Of a stretch of 32,644 nucleotides of DNA, positions 26,754 through 32,644 are shown one piece after another. Location of the stretch: the NCBI GenBank assembly GCA_903900235.1, contig CAIUMH010000029.1, forward strand, positions 1-32,644, in the 5' to 3' direction. Made by a program: the position numbers and the translations under genes. The stretch's first letter is position 1. Each line of letters starts with the position of its first letter. The notes under the pieces were generated by a model. That model did no database searches and was not told the DNA's origin. It saw only the letters and a list, made by a program, of their open reading frames with translations. The DNA comes from an uncultured Actinomycetes bacterium (GTDB lineage Bacteria > Actinomycetota > Acidimicrobiia > Acidimicrobiales > RAAP-2).

Positions 26754-27671
26754 TCAGCGGTAGCCGTAGGCCCGGGCCAGCGGCCACGTGGCCACCTCGA
26801 CCATGCGGCGGGTACCAGGATCGAGCTCGCTTCGCCAGCGCTGCTGGTCGCCAATGGTGCGCTCGGTCCCCCCTAGTCGATCAGGGTTTCCTGCGATGGA
26901 GTGTGTCGGCTTGGTCACCACCGTGGTGGCCGAGGTGAAGGGGAGCACCGCATCGGCATCACCCATCCACGCGACGAGCCGCTCAACAACCGGCTTCGGC
27001 TCAGCCGCAAAGTCCTCATACGCCAATCGCAGAAACCGTTCGTCAGGCACCCGACGGCGCAGGATGAGGCTCGTCGCCGCCGACTGCGCCATCCAGTCGA
27101 AGGTCGATCGGCTGGGCCGCATGGCGAACAATTGCTCGTCGGGGAACTGTGCGCTGGACTTCGGGTGGAGCCACGATGTCACCACCGCCCGGGGGTCCCG
27201 CGTCAGCTGGAGGAGTGACACGTCACCCTTCCCTGCAGCGGTCGCAACCAGCCCTGAAGGTGGCTGCTTGGAGGAGTCGACGATGATCCGGCAGCCGGTC
27301 ACCTCAGCGATTGCTGCGTAGAGATCAGCAAGCGCATCGCACCACTGGACGAAGGCCGCGTCGTGTCGTCGCTCACGCACGACAAGACCGAACCACTGCG
27401 AGGTGGCGCGCGACCGATAGACGAGGTCGATCACCGCCTGGTCGAGGTTGCTGGCCTTCGGTGCCCGCTCTGCGACCTCCGACCAGAATTCGCACTCGGC
27501 CAACAAGGCACCACACCCACACGACCTTGTCGATGTCGGCGTGCGGTTGCGCCAGAAGAACATCAGTTCGCCCACATTGGCCCAGCCCTCTATCTGGCCA
27601 AGGATGTCGGTCAACAGAGTGGATCCAGATCGTCCAGGTCCGGCGAGATAGAGGATTTTTGCATCCAACAT
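26754..27671 (-). CDS. Sulfotransferase family protein (PAPS-dependent type), copy 2
   Basis: This is a paralogue of the gene at 24144-25043, 305 residues long. It has the same motifs in the same order: YLAGPGRSGSTLLTDILGQ (P-loop 10-20), RSCGCGALLAECEFW (Cys51, Cys53 and Cys60), RIIVDSSKQPPSG and LQLTRDPRAVVTSWL. Both proteins end in YGYR, and the DNA around both stop codons shares TCAGCGGTAGCCGTA. The ATG at 27671 is chosen because GGAGGG lies seven bases upstream; a GTG at 27677 is the alternative. It follows holA with a 65-base gap and is separated from the glycosyltransferase by the transposon-relic gap. The substrate is unknown. Confidence 0.86.
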   Translation of the reverse strand: MLDAKILYLAGPGRSGSTLLTDILGQIEGWANVGELMFFWRNRTPTSTRSCGCGALLAECEFWSEVAERAPKASNLDQAVIDLVYRSRATSQWFGLVVRERRHDAAFVQWCDALADLYAAIAEVTGCRIIVDSSKQPPSGLVATAAGKGDVSLLQLTRDPRAVVTSWLHPKSSAQFPDEQLFAMRPSRSTFDWMAQSAATSLILRRRVPDERFLRLAYEDFAAEPKPVVERLVAWMGDADAVLPFTSATTVVTKPTHSIAGNPDRLGGTERTIGDQQRWRSELDPGTRRMVEVATWPLARAYGYR

Positions 27672-27736
27672 CCCCACTCCCTCCGTTAGGCGCCTCAGGC
27701 GCTCGTGACCCTATCAGCGGCCATCGTCTTCATCGC

Positions 27737-28732
27737 TCAGCGACCCGAAGCACAGAGATAGGCCAGGCGTGACACAAGCACCTCGATGATCAGCCGCTCA
27801 TCAAGGAGCGATCCGCCCTTCAGCGCCAAGTCGGCCTCGCCGATCAGGTCCATGCCGCGCTCCACCCCCTCGGGGCTCATCCGGTCATTCAATGTGACAA
27901 GTTTCTTGGCCACGTAGGGTGACCCGCCGATCGCCGCCACGACATCGTCGGCCGAGCGCACGTCGACGCCGTCGAGGCGCGCCAGTTGGCGGAACCGGTT
28001 CTCGAAACTGACGATCAGGACGTGAGCCGAGATACCGCCGGGACCCATCATCCGGGCGACCACCTTGAGTGCTCCGTCGGCATCACCCTGTTCAACCAGG
28101 TCGGTCAGATCCCAGATGGGCACTTGCCCCTTCTGACCGAGGTAGGGAGCGAGCATGGACGCGTCGATGGACACGTCGGTGCCATAGGCCGATGCCAGGG
28201 TCTCGAGAATTCCATTGATTCGGCCGAGGTCGTCGCCGAGGTGGTCGGACAGGAGCTTCGACGCCGCCGAATTGAGGCGCACCGGTGCGTGACGGAGATG
28301 GTCGGCGAGATAGGCCTTCTTCTCCCCTTGCGTCTTGGTCCCGATGGTGAGGACCTCACCGACAGCCGCCACTGCCTTCTTGAGCGTGGGGGTCGTCGTC
28401 CCGCCATCGCCCGAGAGCACCAGCACCGCACCAGACGGCGGTGAAGCCAGTGCCGCGGCAATCTGTCGCGAGGCATCGGCCGTCAGCTTCCCTGCCCGAC
28501 GCACGATCACGATCCTCAGGTCGACAAGGAACGGCGGCGTCATGAACGCATCGATGATCGGTCCTGGATCATCCTCGACGAGCGAGTCGACCGACTGCTC
28601 CTCCACCACCAAGGAGCTGTCACGATCGCCGACGATCTCCGCCACGAGATCGTGGACCTCATTGGCGATGAGGACCTCGTCGGATCCGGTGACGAGATAG
28701 GCCGACCCCGGCGACGTACTCCTCTTGGTCAC
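27737..28732 (-). CDS. holA: DNA polymerase III delta subunit HolA
   Basis: The delta subunit opens the beta sliding clamp as part of the clamp loader. The 331-residue protein has the delta-family N-terminus (AYLVTGSDEVLIANEVHDLV), TPPFLVDLRIVIVRRAGKL, a LVLSGDGGT segment in the AAA-like fold and a helical C-terminal collar domain. The start GTG 28732 overlaps the FolP2-like gene by four bases (GTGA). holA often lies near rpsT and lepA, so the sulfotransferase islet appears to be inserted between holA and rpsT. Confidence 0.92.
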   Translation of the reverse strand: MTKRSTSPGSAYLVTGSDEVLIANEVHDLVAEIVGDRDSSLVVEEQSVDSLVEDDPGPIIDAFMTPPFLVDLRIVIVRRAGKLTADASRQIAAALASPPSGAVLVLSGDGGTTTPTLKKAVAAVGEVLTIGTKTQGEKKAYLADHLRHAPVRLNSAASKLLSDHLGDDLGRINGILETLASAYGTDVSIDASMLAPYLGQKGQVPIWDLTDLVEQGDADGALKVVARMMGPGGISAHVLIVSFENRFRQLARLDGVDVRSADDVVAAIGGSPYVAKKLVTLNDRMSPEGVERGMDLIGEADLALKGGSLLDERLIIEVLVSRLAYLCASGR

Positions 28733-29586
28733 GGTGCGCTCAGTAGCAGGTCGATGGCGTCGCGGACCCGCACGGTCCCCTCCACATCGTGGACCCTCAG
28801 AACCCGACAGCCTCGAAGGATTCCGATGGTGGCGGCAGCAAGCGAGGCCTCGATGCGCTGGTCGACCTCGAGGTCGAGCAGGACACCGAGACAGGTCTTG
28901 TTCGAGACCGAGAGCAGAAGCGGGAAGCCGAGGTCGGCCAGCGCCGCCGAGTGCCGCAGCAGCTCGATCGACTGGGCCGCGGTCTTGCCGAGATCAAGGC
29001 CCGCATCCACGATCACCCGCTCAGCAGGGATCCCCGCGGCCAAGGCCTGGCTCGCCCGATCGACAAGGAACTCGCTCACATTGGCCACAACGTCGGGATA
29101 GACCGGGTTCGGATCTGGCACTCGGGGCCGGAGGCGGATATGGGTGGCCACCACCGATGCCCCGGCAGCCGCCGCCACGTGCACATAGTCAGGATCGCCG
29201 AAGCCGCTGATGTCATTGCCCACCACCGCTCCGGCGGCAAAGCACTCCTTCGCCACGCTGGCTCGCCAGGTGTCGATGGAAATCGGTGTGTCGAACCGCT
29301 CAGCGAGTGCCGCCACCGCTCTGACCACACGGTCGAGTTCCTCGGCTTCGGTGACCTCTTCCCCGGGTCCAGCTTTGACGCCACCGACGTCGAGCAGGTC
29401 CGCTCCGGCGAGCACATGGCGCTCCGCCTTGGCCAGGAACTCGTCGAATCCCCAGGTGGCTCCCTTGTCGTAGAAGGAGTCCGGCGTCCGGTTGAGGATC
29501 CCCATCACCAGGGCGCGGGTGGTGATATCGAAGGATGTGGAACCAAGGTCGAGTCGTGTCGCCGAGATCGGCGAGGTCAGCGCCAC
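28729..29586 (-). CDS. folP2: Dihydropteroate synthase paralogue, FolP2 type
   Basis: The TIM-barrel fold is that of dihydropteroate synthase, which joins pABA to the pterin in folate synthesis. The 285 residues carry ALVMGILNRTPDSFYDKG (26-42), LLDVGGVKAGPGEEVTEAEE (64-83), ISIDTWRASVAK (102-113), NDISGFGD, DAGLDLGKT (194-202), SVSNKTCLG and VLRVHDVEG. True DHPS has GGESTRPGA in place of VGGVKAGPG and SRK in place of SNK. Those differences match the mycobacterial FolP2 proteins, which are reported not to act as DHPS. I therefore call it a paralogue whose reaction is unknown. GTG at 29586 is the start; it sits three bases after the thioredoxin-like gene and overlaps holA by four. Confidence 0.85.
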   Translation of the reverse strand: MALTSPISATRLDLGSTSFDITTRALVMGILNRTPDSFYDKGATWGFDEFLAKAERHVLAGADLLDVGGVKAGPGEEVTEAEELDRVVRAVAALAERFDTPISIDTWRASVAKECFAAGAVVGNDISGFGDPDYVHVAAAAGASVVATHIRLRPRVPDPNPVYPDVVANVSEFLVDRASQALAAGIPAERVIVDAGLDLGKTAAQSIELLRHSAALADLGFPLLLSVSNKTCLGVLLDLEVDQRIEASLAAATIGILRGCRVLRVHDVEGTVRVRDAIDLLLSAP

Positions 29587-29589
29587 CGA

Positions 29590-30297
29590 TCAGAACAGCC
29601 TGGCGGCAAGCGCCTTGCGATAGGAGGCGGTCAGCGGGTTGGTGGCTCCGAGCGTCTCGAGAAGGTCGAGGTACTCCTGCCGGGCACCTTCGTCGGCCGC
29701 CACACGCTCGAGCAGCTCATCGAGCTTCGGCACGATCTCGGCCTCCGCTGTCGACACGTTGGCCTCGGCGAGACGAGCCTCGGCGTTGAGGGCATGGACC
29801 TCAGGTGTCTCGGGGATCCGAGCCAGCATCTCGAGCGCCTCGGTCGGGCGAGCAGAGTCGATCATCAGTCGGGCGAGGGCAGAAATGGCCACCACGTGAC
29901 CGGGGTCGAGTTCGAGAGCTCGTCGCAAGGAGTCCTCGTCGCCCGCTGCCGCCAACTCATCGGCCTCTGTGGGCGGAGGTACGAGCTGCTCCACGAAGGC
30001 CTGGACCTCAGCGGGCGACACGGGGCCGGAGAATCCGAGATAGGGCTTGCCCTCGACTACCACGAAGGCCGCCGGCACCTCTTCGACCCGGAAGGCCTCA
30101 GCGATCTTGGGGTTGGCATCGATATCGATGGCCACGAGGCCCACCGCATCGCCACGGGCCGCAATCAGTGCCTCGAGCAGCACGCCGAGCTCATTGTCCT
30201 CGTCAAAACGAGGTGACCACAGCTCGACCACCACCGGCCGCGTCATGGAGGCCTCGATGACCTCGTGCTGGAAGCTGGCCTCGGTCGCGTCGTTCAC
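29590..30297 (-). CDS. Thioredoxin-fold/TPR co-chaperone-like protein without cysteines
   Basis: The protein (235 residues from GTG 30297) combines a thioredoxin domain with a C-terminal TPR-like region, as in CnoX/YbbN co-chaperones. The thioredoxin fold is seen in PVVVELWSPRFDEDNELGVL, VGLVAIDIDANPKIAEAFRV and VPAAFVVVEGKPYLGFSGPV. The active-site CxxC is replaced by SPRFDED, and there is no Cys anywhere in the protein, so it cannot do disulfide chemistry. A holdase or scaffold role is inferred. The C-terminal half has Ala/Leu/Glu-rich paired helices. GTG 30297 is preferred over GTG 30306 because TAACGT lies seven bases before it. It heads the unit with the FolP2-like gene and holA. Confidence 0.85.
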   Translation of the reverse strand: MNDATEASFQHEVIEASMTRPVVVELWSPRFDEDNELGVLLEALIAARGDAVGLVAIDIDANPKIAEAFRVEEVPAAFVVVEGKPYLGFSGPVSPAEVQAFVEQLVPPPTEADELAAAGDEDSLRRALELDPGHVVAISALARLMIDSARPTEALEMLARIPETPEVHALNAEARLAEANVSTAEAEIVPKLDELLERVAADEGARQEYLDLLETLGATNPLTASYRKALAARLF

Positions 30298-30304
30298 GCT
30301 CTCC

Positions 30305-30310
30305 ACGTTA
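30305..30310 (-). promoter_or_regulatory. Candidate -10 element of the thioredoxin-like/folP2/holA unit
   Basis: TAACGT is followed by seven bases (GGAGAGC) and the GTG at 30297. The GGAG in that gap might instead be read as a close Shine-Dalgarno sequence. It shares a 47-base divergent gap with the -10 candidate of the kinase-like gene. Confidence 0.4.
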
Positions 30311-30344
30311 CCGGGAGGCCGATACCCCCGGGCCGCCGAAGCGA

Positions 30345-30350
30345 TAGCGT
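30345..30350 (+). promoter_or_regulatory. Candidate -10 element of the kinase-like/PAC2 unit
   Basis: TAGCGT is followed by GCCGAGC and the ATG at 30358, seven bases in all. No Shine-Dalgarno sequence is present. Together with the DrrA-like gene start (GATAGCCT before ATG) it illustrates the recurring leaderless arrangement. Confidence 0.45.
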
Positions 30351-30357
30351 GCCGAGC

Positions 30358-31410
30358 ATGGCAGACCAGACCTCCGCACCCATCGGGATCAACGTCGAGA
30401 ACGTCAGTGAGTGGCTAGGGGCCAATGTTGACGGTCTCGTCGGACCCTTCACCTTCGACCTCGTGGCCGGAGGACGATCAAACCTGACGTACCGGGTCAC
30501 CGACTCCACCGGGCGGTCGGTGGCGCTGCGTCGACCGCCGACGAGCCACGTCCTGCCCACCGCCCACGACATGGTGCGCGAGCACACCATCTTGTCGGCC
30601 CTTGGCCCGGCAGGAGTGACCGTGCCAGCCACCTACGGCCTCTGCGTTGACGAGTCGGTGAACGAACGCCCCTTCTACGTCATGGAGTTCGTCGAGGGGC
30701 ACATCCTGCGTGATGCAGCTATCGCCGAAGCTGCCTTCAACGTTGAGCAGCGCCGCCAGATTGGACCGAACCTCGCCACCACGCTGGCCGCCCTCCATGC
30801 CGTCGATGTTGACTCCGTAGGCCTCGGTGACCTCGCCCGCAAGGAGGGGTACATCGAACGTCAACTGAAGCGCTGGCGAGGTCAGTACGAACAGATGGCC
30901 GTCGACGGAGTCGACCACGGAGGGCTTGTTGAGGCCGTCGGTGACCAACTCGCCGCCTCCATCCCGGCTCAGCAGCGGGCCACCGTGGTCCACGGTGACT
31001 ACCGCCTCGATAACACGGTCCTCGATGACAACGGCCGAGTGTCGGCCATCTTGGACTGGGAGATCTGCACGCTCGGTGACCCACTGGCCGATCTCGGCCT
31101 GCTGCTCGTCTACTGGGCCGAGCCCTCCGACGGCGCCGTGGCACTGCTTGGTGCCGCCCCGACGGTGGCTGAGGGATTCTCGACTCGCGCTGAGGTCCTC
31201 GCCGCATACGAGGCTGCGTCCGGCCTCGATGTGAGCAAGGTGGCGTACTACCAAGCCTTTGGCTACTGGAAGCTGGCCTGCATCCTCCAGGGCGTCTTCG
31301 CCCGCTACATGGCCGGTGCCACGGCTGGAGATGCCAGCAGCGTCGATTCCTTCCCTGAGCACGTCGCCCTCCTCGCCAGGACTGCCGCTTCAACCCTTGA
31401 GACGCTCTGA
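30358..31410 (+). CDS. Phosphotransferase family protein (APH/ACAD10-11-like kinase fold)
   Basis: This is a small-molecule kinase of the aminoglycoside-phosphotransferase/choline-kinase fold. The 350 residues hold a Gly-rich loop region AGGRSNLTYRV (37-47), a conserved RRPP after SVAL, the hinge FYVMEFVEGHIL (106-117), the catalytic loop VVHGDYRLDNTVLDD (HGDYRLDN at 212-219) and the metal site AILDWEICTLGDPLADLG (230-247). Bacterial relatives often accompany acyl-CoA dehydrogenases and may phosphorylate hydroxyacyl compounds; here the neighbour is a PAC2 protein, so the substrate is open. It is unlikely to be an antibiotic-resistance gene. The stop is three bases before the next gene. Confidence 0.88.
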   Translation: MADQTSAPIGINVENVSEWLGANVDGLVGPFTFDLVAGGRSNLTYRVTDSTGRSVALRRPPTSHVLPTAHDMVREHTILSALGPAGVTVPATYGLCVDESVNERPFYVMEFVEGHILRDAAIAEAAFNVEQRRQIGPNLATTLAALHAVDVDSVGLGDLARKEGYIERQLKRWRGQYEQMAVDGVDHGGLVEAVGDQLAASIPAQQRATVVHGDYRLDNTVLDDNGRVSAILDWEICTLGDPLADLGLLLVYWAEPSDGAVALLGAAPTVAEGFSTRAEVLAAYEAASGLDVSKVAYYQAFGYWKLACILQGVFARYMAGATAGDASSVDSFPEHVALLARTAASTLETL

Positions 31411-31413
31411 TCC

Positions 31414-32301
31414 ATGGCCTTCGACGACGAGTCCATCTACGACATCGTCAGCGAGCCTGTGCTCGCTGAGCCGGTGCTCATCGTCTGCCTTGAAGGGTGG
31501 GTCGATGCCGGCCTCGGTGCCTCATCGGCCATCGCCTCGATGCTCGAGACCTCGTCCACTGAGCTTGTGGCCACCTTCGACGGCGATGTCCTGCTCGACC
31601 AGCGGGCCCGTCGGCCGATGGTGCGGATCGTCGACGGGGTGACCACCTCGCTGACCTGGCCAGAGATCCAACTGCGGGCTGGGGTGGACCTCGCTGGGCG
31701 AGACATCCTCTTCCTCATCGGCCCTGAGCCTGACGTCCATTGGGGAAGCTTCGTCGAAGCTGTCTATGAGCTGATCATCCGCTTCGATGTGAACCTGGTC
31801 ATCGGTCTCGGTGCCTTCCCAGCTCCGGCACCCCACACCCGACCCATCAAGCTCGCCGCCACCGTGCCCTCCTCATCGATCAGGCTGCTCGAGCACGTGG
31901 GCCTCGTGCCCGGCGAGCTCGAAGTCCCGGCCGGTGTGACCTCGGCGCTCGAGATGCGCCTCGACGATTCCGGCATCGACATGATCACCCTCTGGGCGAG
32001 AGTTCCGCACTACGTGGCAGCTATGCCGTTCCCCCAGGCCGCAGCGGCCCTCATCGAGGGTGCGGCCAACGTCGGCGGGTTGTCGCTGAGTGCCGGCAGC
32101 CTCCTTGCCGCAGGCGACTCCTCTCGGCGCCAGGTCGACGACCTCGTCTCTTCCAACCCTGAGCACTTGGCCATGGTCAAGGCACTTGAGGTGTCACTCG
32201 ACGCCACCGAGGGCAATCCACTTGGCGTGGACCACATGCCCACCGGCGATGAGCTTGCCGCCGAGCTCGAGCAGTTCCTTCGGGGTGCCGACGAAGCGTG
32301 A
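31414..32301 (+). CDS. PAC2 family protein (proteasome assembly chaperone-like)
   Basis: The 295-residue protein resembles the PAC2 family, whose archaeal and eukaryotic members act in proteasome assembly; bacterial members are of unknown function. Recognisable parts are VLIVCLEGWVDAGLGASSAI near the N-terminus, DILFLIGPEPDVHWGSFVEA, LVIGLGAFPAPAPHTRPIKL, GVTSALEMRLDDSGI and VPHYVAAMPFPQAAAALIEG. It follows the kinase-like gene with only three bases between stop and ATG, so they form one transcription unit. It is convergent with the metallopeptidase gene. Actinobacteria that have a proteasome often carry such a gene, but no proteasome gene lies in this window. Confidence 0.85.
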   Translation: MAFDDESIYDIVSEPVLAEPVLIVCLEGWVDAGLGASSAIASMLETSSTELVATFDGDVLLDQRARRPMVRIVDGVTTSLTWPEIQLRAGVDLAGRDILFLIGPEPDVHWGSFVEAVYELIIRFDVNLVIGLGAFPAPAPHTRPIKLAATVPSSSIRLLEHVGLVPGELEVPAGVTSALEMRLDDSGIDMITLWARVPHYVAAMPFPQAAAALIEGAANVGGLSLSAGSLLAAGDSSRRQVDDLVSSNPEHLAMVKALEVSLDATEGNPLGVDHMPTGDELAAELEQFLRGADEA

Positions 32302-32323
32302 GGTTCCGATTTCTCGCTTTGAT

Positions 32324-32644
32324 CTAGAGGTCGAAGCGGGCCTGGGCCTCAGTGGATCTCTGGTCGGAGCGGGGCCGAACAGTTGATCTCGTCGGATCAT
32401 CAGGCTCGTCGCCAGGCTCCGTACCCTCCTCAGATCGACTCCGACCCTCGAGGCCGATCTGGAGGCCGTCGAGGAAGAGGCCAGCGTCTCGCTGACGAGG
32501 ATGACGATTGGCAAGTGCGTGGAACGCCGCCGAGTGATCAGGCACGGCGAGATGCGCGAGCTCGTGGACCAACACGGCATCGAGGACCCACGATGGCGCC
32601 ACTCGGAGCCGATCGGACAGTCGGATCACCCGGCTCTCCGGCGA
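32324..32644 (-). CDS. YgjP-like zinc metallopeptidase, C-terminal part
   Basis: This gene enters from the right edge on the minus strand, so only the last 106 codons are visible. The reading is open from the window end with SPESRVIRLSDRLRVAPSWV, then LDAVLVHELAHLAVPDHSAA. HELAH is the zinc-binding HExxH motif of the YgjP/DUF45 (M48-like) domain, and the DxVLVHELAH context is typical. The last 40 or so residues (from EGRSRSEEGTEPGDEPDD onward) are charged and probably disordered. The N-terminal strand and RWGSC-type motif lie outside the window. Confidence 0.8.
   Translation of the reverse strand, partial: SPESRVIRLSDRLRVAPSWVLDAVLVHELAHLAVPDHSAAFHALANRHPRQRDAGLFLDGLQIGLEGRSRSEEGTEPGDEPDDPTRSTVRPRSDQRSTEAQARFDL

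Noticed and set aside
26645-26854. Short minus-strand frame running into the end of sulfotransferase copy 2
   Set aside because: It overlaps the sulfotransferase C-terminus in another frame, has no motif and no Shine-Dalgarno sequence.
28789-30216. Plus-strand open frame of 475 codons across folP2 and the thioredoxin-like gene
   Set aside because: It crosses two clear minus-strand genes and its translation shows no conserved domain.
30358-31410. Kinase-like gene as an aminoglycoside-resistance determinant
   Set aside because: The fold is shared, but the sequence pattern (RRPP, LDWEICTLGDPLADLG) fits the ACAD10/11-like group and the context is housekeeping.

Overview
The window reads as a chromosomal segment of a high-GC Gram-positive bacterium (Actinomycetota). 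The best guess at class level is Acidimicrobiia; this is an inference from synteny and protein style, not a proven placement. The main evidence is the order lepA, hrcA, dnaJ, rsmE, HIT, phoH, ybeY, CNNM/CBS protein, era, recO, uppS, glyS, dnaG, then a probable sigma-factor gene, together with rpsT and holA on the far side of lepA. Other hints are dimeric GlyRS, a FolP2-type paralogue, a DrrAB exporter and a PAC2 protein. Coding density is very high and most genes lie on the minus strand.

Layout, left to right. 1-4854 (minus): start of a probable sigma factor, dnaG, ppdK. 4975-6788 (plus): two-gene DrrAB-type ABC exporter. 6799-12365 (minus): glyS, hemW, photolyase, recO, a small membrane protein and uppS. 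12436-14370 (plus): DinG-type helicase. 14400-21781 (minus): trmO, era, CNNM/CBS protein, ybeY, phoH, HIT, rsmE, dnaJ, hrcA, with a CIRCE-like operator just before hrcA. 21855-23669 (minus) lepA and 23856-24119 (plus) rpsT diverge. 24144-27671 is the only accessory-looking stretch: two related sulfotransferases and a family 2 glycosyltransferase (minus), separated by a 742-base gene-poor gap holding a decayed tnpB relic (plus). 27737-30297 (minus): holA, a FolP2-like gene and a cysteine-free thioredoxin/TPR protein. 30358-32301 (plus): an aminoglycoside-phosphotransferase-fold kinase and a PAC2 protein. 32324-end (minus): the C-terminal part of a YgjP-like metallopeptidase.

The housekeeping part covers replication and repair (DnaG, HolA, RecO, photolyase, DinG), ribosome and RNA maturation (Era, YbeY, PhoH, RsmE, LepA, S20, TrmO), protein folding (HrcA, DnaJ) and cell-wall precursor synthesis (UppS). 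Twelve adjacent gene pairs overlap by exactly four bases (ATGA, GTGA or TTGA), so translational coupling seems general. Eight transcription-unit starts have a TANNNT hexamer 6-8 bases before the start codon and no obvious Shine-Dalgarno sequence, which points to leaderless mRNAs.

I did not find a clear-cut new defence or mobile system. The most unusual items are the sulfotransferase/glycosyltransferase islet with its tnpB relic, the lysine/alanine-rich tail and altered regulatory site of the pyruvate phosphate dikinase, the FolP2-like protein coupled to holA, the promoter embedded in the CIRCE spacer, and a pair of 13-base direct repeats between lepA and rpsT.
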